From the NCBI RefSeq assembly GCF_965221945.1, contig NZ_OZ244925.1, positions 3,720,001 through 3,784,000 on the forward strand: 64,000 nt of DNA, written 5' to 3'. Position 1 is the first letter of the stretch. Every line of letters begins with the position of its first letter. A program made the translations under genes and the position numbers. This stretch comes from Poriferisodalis sp965221945 (lineage in GTDB: Bacteria; Actinomycetota; Acidimicrobiia; Acidimicrobiales; Poriferisodalaceae). Below are positions 18,014-26,838 of this stretch, one piece after another. Under the pieces are notes generated by a model, which was given only the letters and a program-made list of their open reading frames with translations, had not been told where the DNA came from and did no database searches.

Positions 18014-20653
18014 GTGCTGAAGCTCGCCCTGCGGAACCTGTTCGAGAAGAAGATCCGCTTTGTCCTGACCACGTTGTCGGTGGTCATGGGCGTGATGTTC
18101 GTGGTCGGGACGTTCGTGCTGACCGACAGCCTGCGATCTGCCTTCGGCGATCTGGCCCAGGACATCGCCGGCGAGACCGACTTGACGGTGCGGGCGTTCC
18201 AGGACATCGGCAACGAGGCCGACCGTCCGACGGTGCCCGACTCGCTGATGGCAGAGATTGCCGCAGTCGACGGCGTGGCCGAGGCTGTCGGAAACGTCGC
18301 GGCGCTCAACGTCGTCATCATCGACGACGAGGGGGAGTCCATCCGGCCGCAAGGACCGCCAGCGCTGGGACTCAGCTTCTCGCCGCAGAACCTCTACGTC
18401 ATCGAGGGGCGCGAGCCGGCTGGCCCCGGCGAGTTCGTCGTGGATGCCACGACGGTCGAGCGGAACGACCTGGCGGTCGGGAGGATCTACGACGTCCATG
18501 GCCCGCTCAGCGCGGAGCCATTCCGACTGGTGGGCGTGTTCAACTTCGGCTCGCCGGAATCCAACACGAGTCTCGGTCAGACGATGTCGGTCTTCGATCT
18601 GCGTACGGCGCAGCGGTTCCTGGGCTTCGAGGATGAAGTCGCCGAGATCCGCATCGGGGTCGATCCGGGCGTCGATCCCGAAGAAGTCCGCTCGTCGATC
18701 GAGGAATTGCTGGCGAGCCATCCGGATCAGTACCGATCAGGCCAGTACGAAGTCATCACCCGTGAGGTCACCGCGCAGGAGCAGGAGGACCAGTTCGAGA
18801 GCGCCGTCGACATCTTCAGCGCGATCCTGCTGGTCTTCGCGTTCATCGCCGTGTTCGTGTCGGCGTTCATCATCAACAACACGTTCCAGATCATCGTCAG
18901 CCAGCGAGTACGCGAGATCGGGCTGTGGCGGGCCATTGGTGTGACGCCCCGACAGGTGTCGCGGTCGATCGTCATCGAATCGGCACTGGTGGGCTTGATC
19001 AGCACCGCCATCGGCATTGCCGGCGGCATGGTGCTCAGCGTCGTCATGCGCGCCGTGATCCGTGCGGGCGGGTTCTCGCTGCCTGCCGGGCCGCTGGCGC
19101 TGCGCCCTCGCACGCTGGTGCTGGCGATCGTCATCGGATTCGGCGTCACGATGGCAGCATCGATCGTTCCCGCTGTGCGCTCACGACGGATCGCACCGGT
19201 TGCCGCGCTGGCGCACGACTACCGCATCGACACGGGCGGACTGCGGCGCCGCATGGTCCTCGGAACCACCGTCACGGGAATCGGTCTCATCTGCTTGGCG
19301 CTGGGCATGTTCGCCGACCTCGATACCGAACCCGTGCTCGCGCTGACCGGCGTCGGCGCGCTTGTCACTTTCGTCGGCATCAACATCGGCAGCCCAGTGA
19401 TCGCCCGACCGGTCGCCCGAGGGCTCGGCCGTCCGATACAGGCGCTGTTCGGCGTTCCGGGCAAGCTCGCCCGTGAGAACGCAGCGCGCAGCCCCCGGCG
19501 CACCGCATCGACTGCGGGTGCGCTCATGATCGGCTTGGCGCTGGTGTCAATCGCTGCCGTGGTCGGCGCATCGGTGCGCAAGACCGTGGTCGAGACGCTG
19601 TCCGACGCCGTCAGGTCCGACTACTTCGTACAGACAGAGCAAGCCGGTTTCGATCCGTCGGCCGGCTTCTCCGCCCAGGTGGCGGACGACCTCGATGCTC
19701 TAGACGTCATTGACAGCACCACCTCGCTGCGCGTGGCGTTCGGCGGCATGAACGTTGGCGGTGAGAGCCGCGACATCGTCACGACCGATTTCGACGTCGT
19801 GGAGGATCACTTCGACGGCAATGTCGTCTCTGGCGGCTTCGCTGGCTCGGACCCGCGTGCGAGCGTGGCGTTGCATGTCGATCCTGCCGGGGATCTGGGC
19901 GTCGCCGTCGGGGACACGCTGGAGGCGACCTTCCCCGACAACGAGACCGACACGCTGACGGTGGCGGCGATCTACACCGACGCTGTCATCTACGGCAATT
20001 GGGTCATTGACAACGTCGTGTGGGACGAGCACTTCGGGCGTCGCGATGTCCGGTTCGTGAGCGTGACCGTCGCGGGCATGCGCGAGCTGACGGCGGAGAA
20101 CTCTCCCGACCTGAGCACCGAGGCACTCGCCCAGCGCCGCTCCGAACTGCTCGAACGCAGCCGCGTTGAGGTGGAAAAGGTGATGGCGGCGTACCCGGGC
20201 GTGAAGGCGGAGAACCGGGTGGAATTTCGCGAGAGCCAAGAGAGATTGCTAGATTCCTTCCTCGCCACGATTACCGGGCTATTGGGCCTTGCACTGGTGA
20301 TCGCGCTGGTGGGCATCACCAACACGCTGGCGCTGTCGGTATTCGAGCGGACCCGCGAGATCGGCTTGCTGCGCGCCGTGGGCATGACCCGGCGGCAGCT
20401 CCGCCGGGCGGTGCGGTGGGAGGCTGCCATCGTGGCGACTTTCGGCGGGCTGCTGGGCGTCATGGTCGGCGTGGTACTTGGCGTCGCAGCCGCACTGGCG
20501 TTGCCCGATTCGTTCGTGACCGACGTCGACGTGCCTGTCGGATCACTGGTGATCTATGTGGCCGTCTCTGCGCTGGCAGGCCTGCTGGCAGCGGTGTTGC
20601 CAGCCCGCCGCGCCGGCCGAATGAACATCCTCGATGCCATCGCACACGAGTAG
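18014..20653 (+). CDS. FtsX-type ABC permease (second of two)
   Basis: 879 residues, a clear paralogue of the preceding gene: it opens LALRNLFEKKIRFVLTTL and shares DSLRSAFGDLAQDI near the N-terminus, REIGLWRAIGVTPRQVSRS in the middle and FERTREIGLLRAVG before the last helices. The two genes arose by tandem duplication and now differ over much of the extracellular domains. They could form a heterodimer with the ATPase dimer. GTG start with GAAGGGTGAA just upstream. Gap to the first permease is 48 nt, so one operon. Confidence 0.87.
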   Translation: MLKLALRNLFEKKIRFVLTTLSVVMGVMFVVGTFVLTDSLRSAFGDLAQDIAGETDLTVRAFQDIGNEADRPTVPDSLMAEIAAVDGVAEAVGNVAALNVVIIDDEGESIRPQGPPALGLSFSPQNLYVIEGREPAGPGEFVVDATTVERNDLAVGRIYDVHGPLSAEPFRLVGVFNFGSPESNTSLGQTMSVFDLRTAQRFLGFEDEVAEIRIGVDPGVDPEEVRSSIEELLASHPDQYRSGQYEVITREVTAQEQEDQFESAVDIFSAILLVFAFIAVFVSAFIINNTFQIIVSQRVREIGLWRAIGVTPRQVSRSIVIESALVGLISTAIGIAGGMVLSVVMRAVIRAGGFSLPAGPLALRPRTLVLAIVIGFGVTMAASIVPAVRSRRIAPVAALAHDYRIDTGGLRRRMVLGTTVTGIGLICLALGMFADLDTEPVLALTGVGALVTFVGINIGSPVIARPVARGLGRPIQALFGVPGKLARENAARSPRRTASTAGALMIGLALVSIAAVVGASVRKTVVETLSDAVRSDYFVQTEQAGFDPSAGFSAQVADDLDALDVIDSTTSLRVAFGGMNVGGESRDIVTTDFDVVEDHFDGNVVSGGFAGSDPRASVALHVDPAGDLGVAVGDTLEATFPDNETDTLTVAAIYTDAVIYGNWVIDNVVWDEHFGRRDVRFVSVTVAGMRELTAENSPDLSTEALAQRRSELLERSRVEVEKVMAAYPGVKAENRVEFRESQERLLDSFLATITGLLGLALVIALVGITNTLALSVFERTREIGLLRAVGMTRRQLRRAVRWEAAIVATFGGLLGVMVGVVLGVAAALALPDSFVTDVDVPVGSLVIYVAVSALAGLLAAVLPARRAGRMNILDAIAHE

Positions 20654-20725
20654 CTGCCATGCGGCTCTGGAGCCGGGAACCGGTGGCTCATGACCCCGCA
20701 TGCGGTCGGTTTCCGGCGCGGTTTC

Positions 20726-20731
20726 TAGAAT
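20726..20731 (+). promoter_or_regulatory. -10 box of the cyclase gene
   Basis: TAGAAT, 6 nt before ATG 20738, with no ribosome site: a leaderless pattern that makes the cyclase gene its own transcription unit. Confidence 0.5.
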
Positions 20732-20737
20732 GCCGCA

Positions 20738-23700
20738 ATGACGTGCCCTGCTTGCGCTACCGAGGTCCCGCAGGGCGCACGTTTCTGTCCGAGCTGCGGC
20801 AACCTGCTCGTGCAGACCGAGGAACGTCGTGTGGTCACGGTGCTGTTCGCCGATCTGGTCGGGTTCACCTCGATGGGCGAGTCCGCCGACCCCGAAGAGC
20901 TGAAGCATCTCGTCGATCAATGCTTCCAGCGGCTCGTGGGCGATGTCACCGCGTTCGGAGGCACCGTCGACAAGATCATTGGCGACGCGATCCTTGCCCT
21001 GTTCGGCGCGCCCACAGCGCACGAGGACGATCCCGAGCGGGCGCTGCGCGCCGCGTTCCGGATGCGTCGATCGCTGGAGGCGTTCAGTGCCGAGCGCCGC
21101 ATGGACCTCCAGATGCGCATCGGCATCAACACGGGTGAAGTGCTGGTGGGCGCCCTGCGAGCCGGCGGCGACTACACGGCAATGGGTGACACCGTCAACA
21201 TCGCGAGCCGTCTCCAGACCATCGCCGAAGCGGGCGAAGTGCTGGTGGGAGACGCCACCCAGGCAGCCACGGTGGGCATCGTCGAGTACACGCCGCGGGG
21301 CGAGATCGGCCTGCGGGGTCGCGACGAGCCCGTGACGGTGTTCGCGGCCAGCGGCGAGCTGGCGCCGCCAGGCCGCCGCCGCAGTGCGTCGCTGTCGCCG
21401 CTGGTGGGGCGCGACCTCGAGAGCGCCCTGCTGGACTCTGCGATCGACACCGCCGTGGCTCGGCGGCGCGCTCAGCTGTGCCAGATCGTGGGCGAAGCCG
21501 GCATGGGCAAGACTCGCCTGGCTCGTGAGGCGGCGGAAGGCACCGTGGAGCGTCACAGCGCGATGGTGCTCGAGAGCATGGCGCTGCCCTATGACGAGAC
21601 CAACCCGCTGCGCTGCCTGGGCGATGCCATCGCGGCCGCTGCGGGGGTGAACGCCAGCGATTCGACGGTGCTGGCCACCAGGCGCATCTCGTCGCTCGTG
21701 GCCGATGTCCTGCAGAGCACAAACGGCAACTCGAACGGCGTTGCCAGCTCATCCGACGCCGTCACGTTCGAGGAGATCGACGAGATCACCGATGTGGTGC
21801 TGGCCGTGCTCGGGCGGGTCGGCACCGGCGATCCCGCCGAGATCGAATGGCGCGCCGAGGCTACGTTCCGTTCCCTGCGTCGATTCCTTGGGGCGTTGGC
21901 ACGGCGCCAGCCCGTGGTGCTGCTGCTCAGCGATGTGCATTGGGCAGAGGAACGGCTGCTCAGAGTCCTCGAACAGCTGCTGGCGGCACTGGCCAACCAG
22001 CCCTTCATCGTCATCACGACGGCTCGCTGGAACATGGACGAGCATCGCTGGACGGTTCCGCCGGGCCGCCACAGCACGGTGGTGCTGAATCTCGACGCGC
22101 TCAGTCGTGAGGCCACCGCCGACCTGGTGGCCGAGTTGCTGGGCGTGAGCGTTCCCAATCACGTGGCTGAGCAGCTCTATGAGCGCAGCGGGGGCAACCC
22201 CTTCTTCCTGGAAGAAATGTGCGTCCTGCTGCGCGAGTCGGGCGTGGTGGGTCCCGGCGCTCGGCCAGACCACGAGGAACGCTCGCTGGCGGAAATGCCC
22301 GACACGCTGCGAGGACTGGTTGCGGCCCGCCTCGACACGCTCAGCCCACCCGAACGCCGTCTGGTGGACGCCGCGTCGGTGATCGGCGGTGGCGGTTCGA
22401 TCAGCGAGCTGCTGGAGATGACGGCATCGCCCGAACCCGACCCCAACGCAGAATTGGACTCAGCGATATTTCAGCGACTGGTCGACAAGGACATCTTCAC
22501 GAGCGAGGCAGACGGCTGGACGTTCCGCAGCGACGTGGTACGCGACGTTGCCTACAGCATGCTGACCAAGGCCGGGCGGGCAGAGCGGCACCTCGATGTC
22601 GCGCTGTGGTTGGCACAGAACCGCGAGGATCCCTCCAGCGAGTCGGTCGGGCTGATCGCCGATCACTTCGCTTCGGCCGTCGAGCTGGGCGCAGGTGCCG
22701 ACGAGCGAGACAACCGAGATCGTGACGCCTTCGAAGGCGGCATGACTGAGGTGGCGATCGAGTGGCTCGGCCGGGCCGGCCGGTGGGCCGCGGCCCGCGA
22801 CAGCCACTACGCATCGGCGCAGTTCTACCGCCGCGCCATCGAAATGCTCGGTGACGCCGACCCGCGGCTTATCGACATGGCACTGGGCCGGGCCGCGGCC
22901 CGGCTGAGGCTCGGCGAGCTGCATGGTGCCCGGGCCGATGCCGAGCTGGCACGGGCCATGGCAACCCTGAACGGCAACCGGGTTGCCGCGGCGCATGGTT
23001 TGCGGGTGCTGGGCGAAGTAGCGCTCGCCGGCGACGAACATGGCGCCGCCGACAAGCTGCTGGCCGACGCGCTGGATCAGTTCCGCACCATGGGCGAAGT
23101 GCGCGAGGCCGCCGAGTCGCTGCGGCTGCGAGGACTTGCGTCGCTGCGGGCGGGCGATTACGCACGTGCCGACCGCTACATCAACGAGGCAAACGGCACC
23201 TTCGCCCATCTCGGCGACGAGAGCGGCGTGGCGTGGTGCCTGCAGAACCTGGCGTGGCTGTCATTCGAGCAGGGCTTGATCTCCGAGGCCGGTCGCCGGC
23301 TGACCACCGCAATCGAACGATTCATCGACTTGGGCGACACCGTCGGCTTGGCGACCGCCGAAGGCCTGCTGGCGTTCCTGCGGTTCCACTCGGGCGATCG
23401 CGACGAGGCCGAGGAGCTGGCCGGCTCGGTGCACACCATTGCCCACGAGCGGGGTGAGCGGTTCACCGAGGCGATGATGGATCTGCTGCTGGCGTCGCTC
23501 GGGCTGTGGTCGGGGCGGGCGCTCGCAGCTGTGGAACGGGCTCGCGCCGCCGAACAGGTCTTCCGCGATGTCCACAGCGACTTCGGCGTCGTGCAGGCGC
23601 TGGGCCTGCTGGGCCGGTCGTACGCCGCAGTGGGCGAACTCCAGCGCAGCCGGGCGGTGCTGGCGGAGTGCTTCCAGCGGGCCAGCGACATGCCAGGTCG

Positions 23701-24442
23701 TCCGCTCGAAGGATTCGCCCGGGCGGTCCGAGCGGGTGCAGCGGTCCAGATGGGGCACCCAGAAACAGTCACGGACGATCTGGTGCGCGCCGGCTGGGAC
23801 CGGACGTCTGGGCGCGATCCGCACGCTGGAGCGAGCCAGCCCGAGCCCACGAAGCGAGCCGAGCGGACCGCAGTGATCGGCCTGCTCGACCTGCAGGTCT
23901 CCCTAGGGCTCGCGCTGTTGCAGCTGGGCCGGCCGGCGGACGCGATCACAGCACTCGAAGCCGTGAGCTCGGACGACCTGCCTTCCACCTACCTGCACTC
24001 CAGCTTGGCCATCGCGTATGCGGCCGTCGGGCGCACGATCGACGCGTTGGAGCAGTCCCGATTCGCCATGGCAAGCGGCACCGGCACCTATCTCGACATG
24101 CGCACCGCCCTCGTGGCCCGTGCGCTCGCGCATGCGCGCGACGCCGATCGGCCGGCGATGGAGGCTGCGTTCGAGCAGGCCTTGGTGCTCATCGACGCCA
24201 CCGACAGCCGGCTCAGCCAAGCGGTGGTACGGCTGGCCCGCGCCATCGGCCACGAGTCGTTCGAAGCGCCCGACACGGCAGCGCTGCGCTCGGATGCGGA
24301 GGTGGCGATGGCCCAGCTCGGCGCACGCCCGAGCGGCTGGGAAACGGCGTTCCGGCTGGCCGCGGGCCTCGAAGCAGCGGCACCCTCTATCACCGGCCCG
24401 CTGCCCGAGGCGATTCCGTTTCCCGGAGAGACGGACCTGTAG
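20738..24442 (+). CDS. Class III nucleotide cyclase with AAA ATPase and TPR regions
   Basis: 1234 residues. N-terminal zinc ribbon with Cys3, Cys6, Cys17, Cys20. Then a class III cyclase domain: metal-binding Asp39 (FADLVGF) and Asp83 (IIGDAI), purine-specifying Lys79 and Asp145 (GDYTAMG), and Asn154 and Arg158 (NIASRL), all present, so an active adenylate cyclase is expected. After residue 220 comes an AAA/NACHT-like ATPase (GEAGMGKTR, Walker A 252-259; LLLSDVHWAE). The rest is helical repeats of the TPR type. The architecture is a large signal-integrating regulator common in actinobacteria and its input is unknown. No C-terminal LuxR helix-turn-helix is seen. Confidence 0.88.
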   Translation: MTCPACATEVPQGARFCPSCGNLLVQTEERRVVTVLFADLVGFTSMGESADPEELKHLVDQCFQRLVGDVTAFGGTVDKIIGDAILALFGAPTAHEDDPERALRAAFRMRRSLEAFSAERRMDLQMRIGINTGEVLVGALRAGGDYTAMGDTVNIASRLQTIAEAGEVLVGDATQAATVGIVEYTPRGEIGLRGRDEPVTVFAASGELAPPGRRRSASLSPLVGRDLESALLDSAIDTAVARRRAQLCQIVGEAGMGKTRLAREAAEGTVERHSAMVLESMALPYDETNPLRCLGDAIAAAAGVNASDSTVLATRRISSLVADVLQSTNGNSNGVASSSDAVTFEEIDEITDVVLAVLGRVGTGDPAEIEWRAEATFRSLRRFLGALARRQPVVLLLSDVHWAEERLLRVLEQLLAALANQPFIVITTARWNMDEHRWTVPPGRHSTVVLNLDALSREATADLVAELLGVSVPNHVAEQLYERSGGNPFFLEEMCVLLRESGVVGPGARPDHEERSLAEMPDTLRGLVAARLDTLSPPERRLVDAASVIGGGGSISELLEMTASPEPDPNAELDSAIFQRLVDKDIFTSEADGWTFRSDVVRDVAYSMLTKAGRAERHLDVALWLAQNREDPSSESVGLIADHFASAVELGAGADERDNRDRDAFEGGMTEVAIEWLGRAGRWAAARDSHYASAQFYRRAIEMLGDADPRLIDMALGRAAARLRLGELHGARADAELARAMATLNGNRVAAAHGLRVLGEVALAGDEHGAADKLLADALDQFRTMGEVREAAESLRLRGLASLRAGDYARADRYINEANGTFAHLGDESGVAWCLQNLAWLSFEQGLISEAGRRLTTAIERFIDLGDTVGLATAEGLLAFLRFHSGDRDEAEELAGSVHTIAHERGERFTEAMMDLLLASLGLWSGRALAAVERARAAEQVFRDVHSDFGVVQALGLLGRSYAAVGELQRSRAVLAECFQRASDMPGRPLEGFARAVRAGAAVQMGHPETVTDDLVRAGWDRTSGRDPHAGASQPEPTKRAERTAVIGLLDLQVSLGLALLQLGRPADAITALEAVSSDDLPSTYLHSSLAIAYAAVGRTIDALEQSRFAMASGTGTYLDMRTALVARALAHARDADRPAMEAAFEQALVLIDATDSRLSQAVVRLARAIGHESFEAPDTAALRSDAEVAMAQLGARPSGWETAFRLAAGLEAAAPSITGPLPEAIPFPGETDL

Positions 24443-24445
24443 GGT
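24440..24445 (+). promoter_or_regulatory. -10 box overlapping the cyclase stop codon
   Basis: TAGGGT starts with the TAG stop of the cyclase gene and stands 6 nt before ATG 24452. The next gene may therefore have its own leaderless transcript. Confidence 0.45.
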
Positions 24446-24451
24446 CGCCGC

Positions 24452-24865
24452 ATGTCTGCGCAGGTTCAGGGCGGAAGGGTGCTGATTGCGAAGCTCGGTC
24501 TCGACGGCCACGACCGCGGGGTCAAGGTCGTGGCCCGGATGCTGCGAGACGCTGGCTTCGAGGTGATCTACACCGGCCTGTTCCAGACCCCCGAGAGCGT
24601 GGTCGCGGCCGCCATCGACGAGGACGTGGACGCCATCGGGGTTTCCATGCTGTCGGGCGCCCATGAGGCATTGATGCCGCTGGTTGTCCAACGCCTGCGC
24701 GAAGCGGGCGCCGAGGGCATCCCGGTCATTCTCGGCGGCATCGTGCCCGGTGCTGACCTCGAGGCGATGGCTGAGGCCGGCGTGGCAGCGGTGCTGACCC
24801 CGGGCGCCACCTCCGATGAAGTAGTGGCCGCCGTGCGTGGCGCCATCGACCGATCTCGCGAGTGA
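24452..24865 (+). CDS. Cobalamin-binding subunit of a methylmalonyl-CoA mutase-type enzyme
   Basis: 137 residues comprising only the B12-binding fold. The DxHxxG motif that carries the cobalt-ligating histidine is in GLDGHDRG (His20), and the later SxL and GG elements are VSMLSGAHEALM and ILGGIVPGAD. It corresponds to the small, separate subunit of acyl-CoA mutases, which need a large catalytic subunit that is not in this window. The next genes (hydroxyacyl-CoA dehydrogenase and a kinase-like protein) also act on acyl-CoA metabolism. It could serve isobutyryl- or methylmalonyl-CoA. Confidence 0.85.
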   Translation: MSAQVQGGRVLIAKLGLDGHDRGVKVVARMLRDAGFEVIYTGLFQTPESVVAAAIDEDVDAIGVSMLSGAHEALMPLVVQRLREAGAEGIPVILGGIVPGADLEAMAEAGVAAVLTPGATSDEVVAAVRGAIDRSRE

Positions 24866-24925
24866 CAACCTGAGTGTTGGCTGAGCAAATACCGGCCTAC
24901 CGGCAGGCAAACGCAAACAGACCGG

Positions 24926-24931
24926 TAGATT
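24926..24931 (+). promoter_or_regulatory. -10 box of the hydroxyacyl-CoA dehydrogenase gene
   Basis: TAGATT, 7 nt before GTG 24939. It favours GTG 24939 over the in-frame TTG 24930 and ATG 24945. Confidence 0.45.
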
Positions 24932-24938
24932 GCCCGAC

Positions 24939-25799
24939 GTGCCTATGGAGCGAATTGGGGTGGTGGGCTGCGGCCTGATGGGGTCCGGCATCGCCGAAGT
25001 AGCTGCTCGCAGCGGTTGCGACGTCAAGATTGTCGAAGTCGACGAGGATGCACTCGCGGCCGGCATGGCGCGCATCGAGAAGAGCCTGAACCGCGCGGTC
25101 AACGCCGGCAAGCTCGACGACGCCGGGAGGGAAACAGCGCTCGGCGCCATGTCGTTCGGGCTCGACCTCGACGATCTGGCCGACCGGGAGTTTGTGATCG
25201 AGGCGATCGTGGAATCCGAGGCGGCCAAGCTGGATGTGTTCGGGCGGCTGTCGAAAGTGCTCACCGATCCCAACGCCGTGATGGCGTCCAACACCTCTGC
25301 CATCCCGATCATGAAGCTGGCGATGGCGACCGACCGGCCCTCGCACGTCATCGGCATGCACTTCTTCAACCCGGTGCCCGTGATGGGGCTTGTCGAAGTC
25401 ATCTCGTCGCTGCTGACCGCCGAAGAGACTGCCCAGAAGTGCCGGAAGTTCGCTTCGGATCGGCTCGGCAAGCGAGTGGTGGACAGCGGGGACCGGGCCG
25501 GCTTCGTGGTGAACGCCCTGCTGATCCCCTACATCCTGTCCGCCATCCGGATGCTCGAATCCGGCTTCGCCTCGACCGAGGACATCGACGCCGGCATGGT
25601 CCTGGGCTGCAATCACCCGATGGGCCCGCTGGCCCTGTGCGACCTCATCGGCCTCGACACGACTCAGGCTGTGGCAGAGTCGCTGTACGAGGAGTTCCGC
25701 GAGCAGCTCTACGCACCGCCGCCGATGCTCAGCCGCATGTGCGACGCCGGCCTGCTGGGTCGCAAGACCGGCCGGGGCTTCTACACCTACGGTGGCTAG
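24939..25799 (+). CDS. 3-hydroxybutyryl-CoA dehydrogenase
   Basis: 286 residues, the normal length of the single-function enzyme that interconverts 3-hydroxyacyl-CoA and 3-oxoacyl-CoA with NAD(P). The Rossmann motif is GVVGCGLMGSGIAEV. The catalytic HFFNPVPVMGLVEV (His of the His-Glu pair) and SNTSAIPI loop are present. The C-terminal dimerisation domain has NHPMGPLALCDLIGLDT and ends GRKTGRGFYTYGG. The start is chosen from the leaderless box. The next gene begins directly at its stop codon, so the two are one operon. Likely roles are polyhydroxybutyrate or fatty-acid metabolism. Confidence 0.88.
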   Translation: MPMERIGVVGCGLMGSGIAEVAARSGCDVKIVEVDEDALAAGMARIEKSLNRAVNAGKLDDAGRETALGAMSFGLDLDDLADREFVIEAIVESEAAKLDVFGRLSKVLTDPNAVMASNTSAIPIMKLAMATDRPSHVIGMHFFNPVPVMGLVEVISSLLTAEETAQKCRKFASDRLGKRVVDSGDRAGFVVNALLIPYILSAIRMLESGFASTEDIDAGMVLGCNHPMGPLALCDLIGLDTTQAVAESLYEEFREQLYAPPPMLSRMCDAGLLGRKTGRGFYTYGG

Positions 25800-26819
25800 A
25801 TGTCTCCCGCTGGCATCGATGCCCCGGCGGTGAGCGGCTGGTTCGCCCGCCATGTCCCGCAGGCTGCCCAGCCGCTTCGCTTCGAGCTCATCGCGGGCGG
25901 GCATTCGAATCTGACCTACCGGGTGCATTGCGCTGACGGCGATTCGATGGTGCTGCGCCGCCCGCCGCTGGGGCACGTGCTGGCCACAGCGCACGACATG
26001 TCCCGTGAGCACAAGATCATTTCGGGAGTGGGGCAGACCGACGTACCGGTGCCTCGTGCGATCGCGCTGTGCACTGATGAGGACGTGAACGGGGCGCCGT
26101 TCTACCTCATGAGCTACGAAGAAGGCGCCGTGCTCCATTCGGCGGACGAATCCGAGTTCGTTCTCGATGCCGAGCGCATGTCGTTGAGTCGCCGGGTGGC
26201 TGACGTGCTGGCCGAACTGCACGCGATCGAACCCGATGACGTGGGCCTGGGCGACTTGGGGCGCCGGGAGGATTACCTCGGGCGGCAGATGCGACGTTGG
26301 ACCCGTCAATGGGAGCAGTCCAAGACGCGCGAGCTGCCGATCATGGACGAATTGGCCACCGAGCTGGACGCCCGCAAGCCCGAACAGATCGGCTCGGCCA
26401 TCGTCCATGGCGACTACCGGCTGGGCAACATGCTGTCGAGCGCCGGGGACATCGTGGCGGTGCTCGACTGGGAGTTGTGCACCCTGGGCGACCCGATGGC
26501 CGACGTGGGGTTCCTGATGAACAACTGGGTGGCACCCGACGAGCAGTCGGCTGGCACGTCTGCGCCCACGCAGGCGGGCGGCTTTGCGGCCCGCAGCGAC
26601 ATGCTGGATTGGTACGCCGACGCGTCCGGGCGCGACGTGTCGAAAATCGACTATTACCGCGCGTTCTCGTACTGGCGATTGGCTGCTATATCCGAAGGAG
26701 TGCTGAACCGGTACCTGCGCGGCGTGATGGCCGACGCTGAAGAAACCGACACAGACGTGTTCCGCCAAAACGTCGAATTCCTGTCGGCGAGCGCAGCCGA
26801 GCGGCTCGCCATCAGGTGA
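25800..26819 (+). CDS. APH-like phosphotransferase, acyl-CoA-linked
   Basis: 339 residues of the aminoglycoside phosphotransferase/choline kinase fold. The catalytic loop is HGDYRLGN (Asp205) and the metal-binding LDWE holds Asp223. The nucleotide-binding N-lobe begins IAGGHSNLTYRV. Close relatives sit beside acyl-CoA dehydrogenase genes and form the kinase part of ACAD10/11, which phosphorylate 4-hydroxyacyl-CoA. Here the neighbour is a hydroxyacyl-CoA dehydrogenase with no gap, which supports a role in unusual acyl-CoA breakdown rather than antibiotic resistance. Substrate is inference. Confidence 0.8.
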   Translation: MSPAGIDAPAVSGWFARHVPQAAQPLRFELIAGGHSNLTYRVHCADGDSMVLRRPPLGHVLATAHDMSREHKIISGVGQTDVPVPRAIALCTDEDVNGAPFYLMSYEEGAVLHSADESEFVLDAERMSLSRRVADVLAELHAIEPDDVGLGDLGRREDYLGRQMRRWTRQWEQSKTRELPIMDELATELDARKPEQIGSAIVHGDYRLGNMLSSAGDIVAVLDWELCTLGDPMADVGFLMNNWVAPDEQSAGTSAPTQAGGFAARSDMLDWYADASGRDVSKIDYYRAFSYWRLAAISEGVLNRYLRGVMADAEETDTDVFRQNVEFLSASAAERLAIR

Positions 26820-26838
26820 CGGCGACGGCTGATCGCTG

